This document shows, piece after piece, positions 28,501 to 36,974 of a DNA stretch of 64,000 bases (its first letter is position 1; the number at the start of each line of letters is the position of its first letter). Both the position numbers and the translations under genes were made by a program. This DNA is from Mycobacterium gallinarum. GTDB taxonomy: Bacteria > Actinomycetota > Actinomycetes > Mycobacteriales > Mycobacteriaceae. The notes beneath the pieces were generated by a model. It was not told the origin of the DNA. It ran no database searches and saw nothing but the letters and a program-made list of their open reading frames with translations. The stretch spans positions 930,001 through 994,000 of the forward strand of contig NZ_AP022601.1 of NCBI RefSeq assembly GCF_010726765.1. The letters run 5' to 3'.

Positions 28501-31285
28501 CGAACACGGTGAGACCGCTGGTGCTGTTGCCGTCCATGTCGGACGCAACACTTGAGACAAGATGCAGGCGCTCACCCCGAACCGCCACGACATCAAACTG
28601 GTATTCGGTGAACTGTGCGAGGTGGCGTGCAATACCCGCGCGCATCGCATCGCGGCTCTCGATGGGGTCACCGCTGAGTCGCCGGTGATCGTCGTACACA
28701 AACTCGTCCGAGTAGTGGGCGATCGCGCGCTCGACGTCATGCGCCCGCATCGCGCCCAAGAACCCGTCGATGGTTCCGGACGACTGGTTGCGCACCGCAA
28801 GCCGGCCGGACTGCGCCCGCACCAGTTCCTCGGCACAGGCGAACGCACCGTCCTCGTCGTCGGGGTCGAACTCGCATATCGAGGTGACGAGTCCGTCGCG
28901 ATGCTCGGTGACCAGAATCATCGACCATTGGTACGTCTCGCCATCGGCACCGGTCGCCTCCCGTTCAAGCCGGGTGACGCTGCAGTTCGGGGACAACCAT
29001 GCCACTACGGAATTCCATGTTCGCGTCGACGTGACCATCGTGTTGAGTTCTTCGAATCCAGCGCGAAGATCGTTGGCCGTGCGGTCGGGAAATGCTCGGC
29101 GGGAGCGGGTCTCGACGCGCAGGTCTTGGGAGGCGAGTTCACTGAAGAGCATGTCGAAGTCGTCGCGGCTCATCGCCCTCGGCGCCTCGCTGGCTGGCAG
29201 CCCGTTCTTTGCGAAAGGTGCACCTTCACCGGCGTAGTAACGTCTGTCGAGCTCGCGGGATGCGCCATCGAAATCATCGTCGTCGAAACGCCCGTGGTAC
29301 GTGATCTTGCCGTCGTCACCGACCTCCACGACATGGAAGGTCGTGGACTCGTTCCCATCACGGTCGGACAGGCGATTCCAGACGAGATGCAAACACCGAC
29401 CGCGAACCGCGAGCACACGAAAGGCAAATTCTGAGTAGTGCTCGAACACGCGCGTAATACCTTCGCGCATTGCGTCACGGCCCTTGACCGGATCGCCGCT
29501 GAGGCGTCGACGATCGTCGTATACAAAGTGTTCCTGGTAGAAGGCGGTGGCGCCCGCGACGTCATGCGCCCGGATCCTGTCTAAGAACCCGTCGATGGTC
29601 TCGGATGACTGGTTCCTCACCGCGAGCCGGGTGCGACCCGACTGCATCCGTTCCTCGGCGTACGCGAAGGCCGCGTCCTCATCGTCGAGTTCGAACAGGC
29701 AACTGGAACCGAGGCGTCCGCCCCGGGACTGGGTGACGAGTATCCAAACCCATGAATACCGCTCGCCGTCGCGCCCAATGGCTTCGCGTTCGAACCGGCC
29801 GATGGCTAGGGTTGGCGACAGCCAGTGAATTACCGACGGCCACGAGCGTGTCGCGGCGACCATGTTGCTCAGGTCTTCGTAACTCTCCTTGCGGTCGCTG
29901 ACCAATGGATCGGGAAACGCTGAGCGTGAACGGTTCTCGAAGCCCGCGTTGGGTTCGATGAGTTCGCCGAACGCCTTCGTATAGTCCCCGCGGCTGACGG
30001 CGATCACCCATTCTGTCCCGACTACGCCGGCTTCGGCGTACGGTGCGCCCTCGCCGGTGTAGTAGCGGCGGTCGAGCTCGCGGTAAGCGCCTTCGAAGTC
30101 GTCCTCGTCGAACCGCCCGAAGTATTCGAGGCGCCCGGCGTCGTCGAACTCCATGACGTTGAGGGTTATTGCTTCGTTGCCGGCGTCGTCCCACAGGCGA
30201 CTCGAGTGCATCTCCAATCGATCGCCGCGTACCGCCATCGTCCGCCACTCGGTGTGCGGATAACTGCGGAGAATGCGCTCAGTCGCGGCATGGAGGTCAG
30301 CTGCCCCCTCGATCGGGTCACCGCTGATCCGCCGCCTGTCGTCGTACACGAAGTTTTCCGACGGATCGACGCGGAGTGCATCGACATCATGCGCCTGCAG
30401 CGCCTGTGACGCGACTTCGGCGAGCTCGCTGGCGCGGTTGCTGATCCGCAGTCTGTCGGTGCTCGCCCGCACCTTGTTCGCGACATAGGCGAATGCCGCT
30501 TCCTCGTCGTCGATCTCGAACTCGCACATCGACGCAACACGGCCATCACGGAACTCGAATGCGATGAGAAAGTTCCACGTGAACTGCTCGCCGTCGTGTC
30601 CGACGGCATCCCGCACACAGCGTGCGACGCAGTAATTCGGCGAGAACCATCGCATTACCGATATCCAGCCGCGCACCGAATCCACCATGGCGTCGAGTTC
30701 TTCCAGCGTGGTGCGATACTCACTCGCCGATCTGTCGGGAAATGCCGAGCGTGAACGATTCTCGACGCGGAAGTCGGACGCAGTGAGCTCGTTGAACAAC
30801 GTGTCGTAGTCGAGATGGTTAAACGCCACTGTCCATTCGGCGGCAGTGGCACCGCCTTCGGCGAACTCCGCGCCTTCGCCGGCGTAATAGCGGCGGTCCA
30901 GTTCGCGATATGCGCCTTCGAAATCGTCCTCGTCGAAACGAGCGTGGAACTGCACGAGGCCGTCATCACCGGTCTCAGTCACGTAAAGATTGGTTGTTTC
31001 GTTCCCATCATCGTCAGATCGGCGCTCCCACATCAGATGCGAATGCTGGCCACGAACCGCCACAACGTGGAAATCAAATCGTGTGTATTGCTCGGAGATG
31101 CGCTCGAGCGTCGGCCGAATGGCGCCGAGTCCTACAATGGGCCCGCCGCTCAGTCGTCGATGATCCTCATAGACGAACTCTTGCGAGAAATGTCTGAGGG
31201 CGCCGTCGATGTCATGGGTCTGAAGGGCTCGGATGTAATCAGGCATGACCTCGCTGGACTGATTCGACACCGCCAGGCGACGTGA
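25520..31285 (-). repeat. Seven tandem coding repeats, period about 825 bp
   Basis: Each unit starts with an RLAVxNQSS-like segment; starts fall near 31285, 30458, 29636, 28810, 27985, 27160 and 26346, giving a period of 814-828 bp. A second landmark, RFDEDDFExAYRELxRRYY, recurs at the middle of each unit and separates two similar-sized halves. The second half ends in CEFExDDExAAFAYAEE. The units have clearly diverged, so the array is old rather than a recent amplification. Confidence 0.9.
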
Positions 31286-34200
31286 TCCCGTATCGACATC
31301 GGTCGCTGGTCGTGACACCGCGAGCTCATCCGCTCGTCCGACGCGCGCCGTCACCTCCTTCGCCGCGTACAGCGCTTCGGCGTCATCACGAGCACTGTTG
31401 GCGCCCTTGGTATCTCCTGCGGTGGCGAGCACCCTACTCAACGCCAGGCAGGCCTCGGCGTGGTCGAGCACCAGGTCTGTTCCCGCGGCGACCGCCACCG
31501 CCTCGCGCGCCATCGCGACCGCGTCAGCGTGGCGGCCCTGCGCGGCGAAAATTTCGGCTCGCACCGCGCGCCACGCGATAGCCGTCTTCAAATTGCGACC
31601 GGCGAGGCGCTCACTCTCGGCGGCGTGCCGGTCGGCTTCCTCCAGCCGCCCCTGGGCCAGAACGGAACGGGCGAGAAGGGCCGCAGCCTGACCCGCGTCG
31701 GCGCCGACGCCGAGAGCGTCCAGGCCTTCCAGCGCGGTCCGGAAGTGGGGTTCGGCAGCGACGGGGTCGCCCTCCATCGATTCGATGATGCCCGCGAACA
31801 GTTCGGTTTCCATGACCCCGTGGCGCAGGCCGAGGTCAGCGACCACCTGGCGGGCATTCGCAAGCATCGTCCTGGCTTTGTCCGGCCGTCCTCTGAGCAG
31901 TTCCAGGACGGCGAGGTGACGCAACGACGTAGCCTCCAGCGAGGGTGCGGCCGTCGTCATCCGCTGCATGCGCACCACATCCAGGCATCGGCCCCCCGCT
32001 TTCGGTACCGGACTCGGACCCCACAGTGCGGCGCCCGGAGCCGCCCCCAACGCCGCGGTGATCTGCCGGTGGTCACCGCTTTCGCGGGCAGCGATGAGTG
32101 CCTCGAAAAGGTCGATTTCGCTGGCGCCGATCCGCCCGAGGCGTCCGCGCGCGCCTGCCCGAACCCGGTGCGCCTTGGCAAGTCCGGCGTGATCTGTGCG
32201 ACGGCCGAACTCGTCGATGGCCTCGTGTAGTCGTGCTTCGACTTCAAGTAGCCGTTCCGGATCGGTGTATATGACGAACTGGCAGCGGTAGCACGTCGCC
32301 CACGGGGCGAGTGCGTCGTCGGCGATGCGTTCGAGTTCGTCGACCAGGGGCGCACCCGCCGTAACGTCGCCTGCGGACAGGAACGCCTCGCATCCGATCA
32401 GCAGCAGATCAGCATGCAGTGTCTCGTCGGACGCCGCCAGCGCTGCGCCGCGAGCGGCCTGCGTTCCCGCAGAAACCAGTTCGTCGCGGTCAAGGGCTCG
32501 CCGTGCCGACGCAGCGTAGTGCTGTGCGGACCGAACGGCCAGCTCGTGCGAACGGCTGTCGAGCGGGCCGAGCTGGCTCCGATATGAATGGGCGGCTTCG
32601 AGATGCCTGGCGATCATCTCGTCAGAGTCGAAAGCCACACTCTGTCCGCCGGTTTCGACCCACTGGGCAAGTCGCTCGTGCAGATCGGCGCGGTCCGATT
32701 TCAGCAGGCGGCGGTAGGCGACGTCGCGGATCAGCACGTGGTGAAATCGCCAGACAGCTTCGTCGCCGATGTAGGCTCCGCTCGGCTGCGCCAGCTCGAG
32801 TCGGCGAAGACGGTTGAGGGACAACGTGACTCCCGCTCCGCTGCCGCCGGCGAGTGCGCGGACCGCGCCGATAGAGAACTCGCTGCCGACCACCGAGGCG
32901 ATTTCGAGGATACGTCTGTCTGCGGCTGCGAGGCGTTCCAACCGTGAGGCGAGCAGCGCATGGATTGTCGGGGGTACCGCGATGGCGTCGACGTCGATCG
33001 TGAGGCGCCAGCCGGCCTGCTCTTCGATGAGCACCCCGTCATGGGCGAGCATCCCGACCAGCTCCCGCACGAAGAGCGGATTGCCACCGGTGGACGAGGG
33101 GAGTCGTCGCAGCAACTCGTCGGGCAGCTGTGCGGCTCCGAGTACGTTGGCGGCCAGTTCGGCTGTCGCATCGGGATCAAGCCCGCTGAGATGGACAGCC
33201 TCGGAGACGAACCTGCCCACGCTGACGAGTTCGGGCCGCAGTTCACGCAGTTCGGGTCTGGCAAGCGCCAGCACGAACACCGGCACGTCCGCCGTCCACT
33301 CCATGAGGTGCTCGATGAAGTCGAGCAACAGGGTGTCGGCCCACTGGATGTCGTCGAGGACCAGCACGGTGGGCCCTTCTGTTGCTAGCACTTCGACGAA
33401 CCGTCGCAGCGCCCAGAAGTTCTCCTCGACTGATCCTGCTTCGCCGGTGGCCAATCCGCCGAGGTCCCGCAGCAGCCGGTCTCGCTCGGGAACCCCTGCG
33501 GGGATTTCGGTTTCGAGGTCAACTGCTCTGAGTATCTCGATCAGCGGCGCCATCGCGACGGTGCCTTCGAGATCACATCGGGCCTCGATCACCCGCGCGC
33601 CGGTCTGTGCGACGGTGAATTTCGCGGCAAGCCGGCTCTTTCCGACACCAGGGTCACCGACGACGGTGACCAACCGGGCGCTTCGTGCCGATAACGCACC
33701 ATTCATCGCGGTCTGAAGGCGCTGGAGTTCAGAACGTCGGCCGACGAAGGGAGCCGCGTCAGTCGAATCGGACCGGCGCCCGAGCCACTGGTAGACGGCA
33801 ACCGGAGCGCTGCGGCCCTTGACCTGCACCTCGCCAAGCGATTCGTAATCGTAATGTCCACGGGTCGCGCGCCAGGTCTCCTCGCCCACCACGACACCTC
33901 CACGCGGACATTCGGACTCGAGGCGGGCCCCGACGTTCAGCGCGTCTCCGACGAGGTCGGCATCGCCGACCCCGACCACGACCTCACCGGTGTTCACCGC
34001 GACCCGCAATGCGAGTTCGACCCCGTGGTTTTCGGTGACCCGGGTAGCAAGCCCGACGAAGCGTTCCTGTAACTCTACGGCGGCGTCGACCGCACGTACG
34101 GCGTCCTCGGGCCCGATCTCGGGGACACCCCACACCGCCATGAATCCATCGCCGATGTACTTCGTCACGCCTGCCCGATGACGCTGCGCGACCCTCCTCA

Positions 34201-34516
34201 GGAGATCGTGGTAGTCGCCGATGACCTCACGTGCCGTCTCAGCGTCGACGCGTTCCTCGAAACTCGTCGAACCCGCAAGATCGGCGAACATGACCGTGAC
34301 GGTCTTGCGCACCGGGGCTGCGTCCGGTGTGTCGGGTACCCCCGTCGACTGACCGAGCGGCGCACCGCAGCCACGGCAGAAACGCGCTGTCGCACTGGCT
34401 TCCACGCCGCACGTCGCACAGATCCGGGCCAGCGAGGCGCCACAAGCCTCGCAGAAGCGGGCGTCCTCTTCGTTATGTGCGCCACACGAGGCGCAGTTGC
34501 GGCGGCTCTCGGCCAT
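25520..34516 (-). CDS. Giant class III cyclase / AAA ATPase with seven tandem ~275-aa repeats
   Basis: The protein has 2,998 residues. Residues 8-53 form two zinc ribbons (CASCGAH..CEACG, CATCGVE..CRGCG). Residues ~70-235 are a class III nucleotide cyclase: metal aspartates in MFADLAGST and YIGDGFMAVWG, a lysine before the latter, and the GDALNVGARLE motif, so it should be active. Residues ~255-600 are an AAA/STAND ATPase with Walker A GDPGVGKS (~290) and Walker B VLVLDDIQWAD (~390). An Ala-rich helical, TPR-like region runs to ~1075. Then come seven repeats to the C-terminus, each probably two NTF2/SnoaL-like folds. It begins 2 bp after the phosphotransferase stop, so they are coupled. It may be a signal-integrating cyclase; the ligand is unknown. 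Confidence 0.85.
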   Translation of the reverse strand: MAESRRNCASCGAHNEEDARFCEACGASLARICATCGVEASATARFCRGCGAPLGQSTGVPDTPDAAPVRKTVTVMFADLAGSTSFEERVDAETAREVIGDYHDLLRRVAQRHRAGVTKYIGDGFMAVWGVPEIGPEDAVRAVDAAVELQERFVGLATRVTENHGVELALRVAVNTGEVVVGVGDADLVGDALNVGARLESECPRGGVVVGEETWRATRGHYDYESLGEVQVKGRSAPVAVYQWLGRRSDSTDAAPFVGRRSELQRLQTAMNGALSARSARLVTVVGDPGVGKSRLAAKFTVAQTGARVIEARCDLEGTVAMAPLIEILRAVDLETEIPAGVPERDRLLRDLGGLATGEAGSVEENFWALRRFVEVLATEGPTVLVLDDIQWADTLLLDFIEHLMEWTADVPVFVLALARPELRELRPELVSVGRFVSEAVHLSGLDPDATAELAANVLGAAQLPDELLRRLPSSTGGNPLFVRELVGMLAHDGVLIEEQAGWRLTIDVDAIAVPPTIHALLASRLERLAAADRRILEIASVVGSEFSIGAVRALAGGSGAGVTLSLNRLRRLELAQPSGAYIGDEAVWRFHHVLIRDVAYRRLLKSDRADLHERLAQWVETGGQSVAFDSDEMIARHLEAAHSYRSQLGPLDSRSHELAVRSAQHYAASARRALDRDELVSAGTQAARGAALAASDETLHADLLLIGCEAFLSAGDVTAGAPLVDELERIADDALAPWATCYRCQFVIYTDPERLLEVEARLHEAIDEFGRRTDHAGLAKAHRVRAGARGRLGRIGASEIDLFEALIAARESGDHRQITAALGAAPGAALWGPSPVPKAGGRCLDVVRMQRMTTAAPSLEATSLRHLAVLELLRGRPDKARTMLANARQVVADLGLRHGVMETELFAGIIESMEGDPVAAEPHFRTALEGLDALGVGADAGQAAALLARSVLAQGRLEEADRHAAESERLAGRNLKTAIAWRAVRAEIFAAQGRHADAVAMAREAVAVAAGTDLVLDHAEACLALSRVLATAGDTKGANSARDDAEALYAAKEVTARVGRADELAVSRPATDVDTGSRRLAVSNQSSEVMPDYIRALQTHDIDGALRHFSQEFVYEDHRRLSGGPIVGLGAIRPTLERISEQYTRFDFHVVAVRGQHSHLMWERRSDDDGNETTNLYVTETGDDGLVQFHARFDEDDFEGAYRELDRRYYAGEGAEFAEGGATAAEWTVAFNHLDYDTLFNELTASDFRVENRSRSAFPDRSASEYRTTLEELDAMVDSVRGWISVMRWFSPNYCVARCVRDAVGHDGEQFTWNFLIAFEFRDGRVASMCEFEIDDEEAAFAYVANKVRASTDRLRISNRASELAEVASQALQAHDVDALRVDPSENFVYDDRRRISGDPIEGAADLHAATERILRSYPHTEWRTMAVRGDRLEMHSSRLWDDAGNEAITLNVMEFDDAGRLEYFGRFDEDDFEGAYRELDRRYYTGEGAPYAEAGVVGTEWVIAVSRGDYTKAFGELIEPNAGFENRSRSAFPDPLVSDRKESYEDLSNMVAATRSWPSVIHWLSPTLAIGRFEREAIGRDGERYSWVWILVTQSRGGRLGSSCLFELDDEDAAFAYAEERMQSGRTRLAVRNQSSETIDGFLDRIRAHDVAGATAFYQEHFVYDDRRRLSGDPVKGRDAMREGITRVFEHYSEFAFRVLAVRGRCLHLVWNRLSDRDGNESTTFHVVEVGDDGKITYHGRFDDDDFDGASRELDRRYYAGEGAPFAKNGLPASEAPRAMSRDDFDMLFSELASQDLRVETRSRRAFPDRTANDLRAGFEELNTMVTSTRTWNSVVAWLSPNCSVTRLEREATGADGETYQWSMILVTEHRDGLVTSICEFDPDDEDGAFACAEELVRAQSGRLAVRNQSSGTIDGFLGAMRAHDVERAIAHYSDEFVYDDHRRLSGDPIESRDAMRAGIARHLAQFTEYQFDVVAVRGERLHLVSSVASDMDGNSTSGLTVFEVDDGLIVYHGRFDEDDFDRAYREFERRYYAGAGASFARSAATATQAIIALNANDFHLLLGELCTPDMRVENRTRSAFPEGSVTDLRTSFGQLGSMVTSMRTWLSAVTWLSPDWAVVRFERDAVGSNGERYSSTRVLMIGFRDGRMASMCQFELEDEDAAFAYAEERAQATSSRLAPTNRARETVFGILDAGRAKDVDSMSAAYDDAFVYDDRRHISGDPIRDPATLRRVQEQIVEQYSNFDGRTIAVRGERLHLGWGRWSSDSGFETTHLYLHEVDGGGRIVYEGRFDEDDFDGAYRELEQRYYRGEGAEFAAGGLTTTDYSITANQGDLDRLFGELTAAGFRVENHTRSGFPNRSAADFRASLDDLSNMMESVRTWSSAICWLSPTWSVARQEREAVGQGGELFSWTRLMASEVVDGQVKSIAEFEPDDEDAAFAYAEEKVRANPSRLAVVNRAKRTWDSIDRAGQARDLDGLAAFYSKSLVYEDRRRLSGGKIEDMRTAFERVAQDYTQLDMRSLAVRGERLHLGYGLYRNDSGFESSSLWVHEVDDEGIIVYLCRFDEDDFESAYRELEERYYAGEGVAFAAVGTTPTEVVIALNRGDFDKVFDELAVSDAPVVNRSRLPFPDRSADFLRTSFADLEAMVTSTRTWFSALCWVSEVWTVVRFEREAVGADGEQYAWTHLVVLEIRCDRIASMCEFELDDEDAAFAYVQDRILETPSRLAVDNRASRVWQSVGDAMNAHDADAVAARFFDSYVYDDHWALGGDTPGDIRAGLERVFEQYSHFEGRCLAVRGDTVQLASAHWSNDDGYETDYLHVTEINDDGLIVYYGRFGEDDFENAYRELERRYCSGEGAEFAEVAAVGAEYLIGLNKGDFDRVFTELTAPGMIVENRTRSGFPDRSVTEFRASYEELSEVAGPSRSWNAAECWLSTTCGVVRSEREARGHDGGHYAWTRLIVFEFGDGRCTHICEFEPDDEAAAFAYAEERVRQAQQR

Positions 34517-34518
34517 CG

Positions 34519-35592
34519 TCAGTCTGGTCTCAGCGACAGGCAGTCATGGTCTTCGATGGCCGCCACGGAACGACTGAGCATGGTGCGCGCCAGCTCCATA
34601 TTGCGTTCGTTGACAATTTCGATTCGGCCACTTGCCATCACCGGGTAGATGAAGCACCAAGCCGTCGTCAGCCGGTAGTCACGTCGCAATTCAGCACTGG
34701 GGTAATCGATTCCGTGTTCTGCGAGACGTCTGGAATAGCGCGTGATGAGCTCGTCCTCGACGTCGCGCCGCGTCTCGGGAGTGAGGCTTTGAGTCAAAAA
34801 GTAGCTGACATCCCAAGCGCCCCGGCCCCTTGCCGTGATTTGCCAGTCCAAGGCGGTCACCGGTGGGTCGTCGTCCTCTACGGCGAAGAACAGCTGGTCG
34901 AGCCGCGGGTCGCCATGCAGGAAAGTGAGGGGTCCACGGCTGAACTCCCCGATCAGCCATGGCATCAACGATGCGAACCGCTCGCCGAAGCGGCGCATCG
35001 GAGGGGACAGGTCGGACCCCGTGATCTCGAGGAATTTCGGCCATGCAGCCCGGTAGTTGTCGACGATGACGTCGGTGAAGGGTGGCGCGGTGAAGGGCTT
35101 CAGCCAGTGCAGCGAGGACAGCCGATCGTTGTCCCACCAGTGACCATGGTGCCGGGCCAGTGCATCGATGACTGTTTCCGCATCCCCGGCGTTGCATCCG
35201 ATGAGCTGATCGGCGTTTCGCAGTCGGGCCAGATCCTCGAGCACGAGAACGAAATCGTGCGTGTTCTCGTTGAAGGCGGCGAAGTAGGGCCGCGCCGGAG
35301 GCAGCGGGTTGGCGGTGCCGATTTCTAGGTAGAACCGGACCTCACGCAGGTAGCACTCGAGCTCTTCGCAGAGGTTCACCCGCGCCGTCACGTCCAGCGT
35401 CGGCAGCTTGACGACGACCGTTTCCGGAACATCGGTCCCGCCCTCGAGGTGCACCCGGAACAGTCGGCCCAGCAGGCCGACGCCGATGGCGATCTGCTCG
35501 ACTTTGCATGCAGACACGTCGGCTTCGAGCACTTCGCTGAGCCAGCCGGCGGTAATCGCTGACGGATCGTCGGGGATCAACGGCATTCGCAT
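34519..35592 (-). CDS. Aminoglycoside-phosphotransferase-fold protein
   Basis: The 357-residue kinase-like protein has the Brenner motif LTFLHGDPRLDQLFF (~245) with the catalytic aspartate, and the metal-binding TALDWQ (~270), as in APH/choline-kinase-type enzymes. The N-lobe has a VVVKLP lysine (~65). ATG 35592 follows GGGAGG. It is the first gene of an operon with the giant cyclase (TGA-n2-ATG). The substrate is not evident, and drug resistance should not be assumed; mycobacteria have many such proteins in lipid and small-molecule metabolism. Confidence 0.8.
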   Translation of the reverse strand: MRMPLIPDDPSAITAGWLSEVLEADVSACKVEQIAIGVGLLGRLFRVHLEGGTDVPETVVVKLPTLDVTARVNLCEELECYLREVRFYLEIGTANPLPPARPYFAAFNENTHDFVLVLEDLARLRNADQLIGCNAGDAETVIDALARHHGHWWDNDRLSSLHWLKPFTAPPFTDVIVDNYRAAWPKFLEITGSDLSPPMRRFGERFASLMPWLIGEFSRGPLTFLHGDPRLDQLFFAVEDDDPPVTALDWQITARGRGAWDVSYFLTQSLTPETRRDVEDELITRYSRRLAEHGIDYPSAELRRDYRLTTAWCFIYPVMASGRIEIVNERNMELARTMLSRSVAAIEDHDCLSLRPD

Positions 35593-35667
35593 CGCCTCCC
35601 GTGACCCGCCTGCGCGCGAGCTAATCGTATGCGATCAGCCTGCTGTCACAGCGAATTTAAGCCGACG

Positions 35668-36939
35668 TCAGCCGCTCTGCACGGGAGTCGGCTCTTTCGC
35701 CGCATCCTTCATCCACACCGGGTCGATGCCGTCATCCAGCCGGTTCTCGGACTTGGCGTCCAGGTAGCGGAAATACAGCACGCAGAACACCACGATCAGC
35801 ATCAGGCACCAGCCGTAGGTGAACTTCATGTACTCCAGGAAGCGACCCGTGGTGGGCCAATGCCCGAGCAGCCATCGGTCTGAGCTCATGAAGCCGTAGA
35901 TCGCCAGCCACGCTGGCCAGTTGCGCAACACCGAGTTGCGCAGCACGACCGTCATCAGGAACGGGAACAGCATCATCGAGTAGTAGCCCTGGCCCAGCGA
36001 CAACACCAGGAACGACGTGATCAGCAGTACGCCGGACGAGGTCAACATCCAGAACAGCGGATCGCGGGTGCGGTAGTACTTGTAGAGCAGCCACAGCGAC
36101 AGCACCGCCAGCACGACGAAGGCCAGACGCAGCAGAATGATCAGCCAGAAAGGCAGTCCGTAGTAGAGCCCGTTGCCTGCGATCGAGCTGTTGAAGTAGT
36201 CGCGCGTCGTGAAGATGTATTTGGCGGTGCGGGTGACGAAGCTCATCGGGTCTTTGACCAGCGGCCAGGCGACCGCGTTGAACACGGCCGGCACCAAGAA
36301 GGCGGGGATCAACGCCCGCCACTGCCGGTTCAGCAGCGGAATCAACAGCAGCGGCGCCAGCAGTGGTTTGACGACCAGCGTCAGACCTATGGAGATTCCG
36401 GCCAGCCACTCGTGGTTGCGTTGTCCGTCCAGTAGCCAGCGGAAGAACAGCACCTCGAGCAGCAGGATGCAGCCGTTGATATTGCCGAAAACCAGTGTGT
36501 TGACGACGCTTTCGCTGATGAACATCGCCGCGAGCAGAGCGGGCAGTGCGACCGAGTCGAATTTGAATCCGAAAAGGCGAATCAAGAGGTACGCGGCGAG
36601 GATGATCGCGATCGTGTTGAACGTGATGAACCAGTACCGCGACGCGTCGACAGGGAGGTAGCCGAACGGCGCCATGATCAGCGTGCCGCCGGGAGGGTAG
36701 AGATAGTGCGGGTCGACGTGGTTGAAGTGCTCATTGTAGATGTCCCAGCCCATTTTGAAGTTCACGACGGCGCGGTACACCGGTCCGTAGTCGTCGGTGA
36801 TGTAGCCGTTGGTGGCTAGGACATAGCTGCGATGAATGATGAACAGGATCGCCAAGGGCCACAGGATCGACCGCAACACCGTGGCCACACCCGGCGGGGA
36901 GGTGCGGGGCCGGAAGGCGGCCAAGACAAGATCACGCAC
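35668..36939 (-). CDS. aftC: Alpha-(1->3)-arabinofuranosyltransferase AftC
   Basis: This 423-residue GT-C membrane glycosyltransferase adds 3-linked branches to cell-wall arabinan, using decaprenyl-phospho-arabinose. It aligns closely with M. tuberculosis AftC (Rv2673): ITDDYGPVYRAVVNF with the catalytic aspartates in the first periplasmic loop, WDIYNEHFNHVDPHYLYPPGG, LVFGNINGCILLLEVLF, and RDYFNSSIAGNGLYYGLP. About ten membrane spans are visible. GTG 36939 is the likely start. It is the last gene of a ribD-like / lipoprotein / aftC run on the minus strand. Confidence 0.92.
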   Translation of the reverse strand: MRDLVLAAFRPRTSPPGVATVLRSILWPLAILFIIHRSYVLATNGYITDDYGPVYRAVVNFKMGWDIYNEHFNHVDPHYLYPPGGTLIMAPFGYLPVDASRYWFITFNTIAIILAAYLLIRLFGFKFDSVALPALLAAMFISESVVNTLVFGNINGCILLLEVLFFRWLLDGQRNHEWLAGISIGLTLVVKPLLAPLLLIPLLNRQWRALIPAFLVPAVFNAVAWPLVKDPMSFVTRTAKYIFTTRDYFNSSIAGNGLYYGLPFWLIILLRLAFVVLAVLSLWLLYKYYRTRDPLFWMLTSSGVLLITSFLVLSLGQGYYSMMLFPFLMTVVLRNSVLRNWPAWLAIYGFMSSDRWLLGHWPTTGRFLEYMKFTYGWCLMLIVVFCVLYFRYLDAKSENRLDDGIDPVWMKDAAKEPTPVQSG

Positions 36940-36974
36940 CAGCGAACCGTACCCGACCCCGTCAGGCCGAGGTA

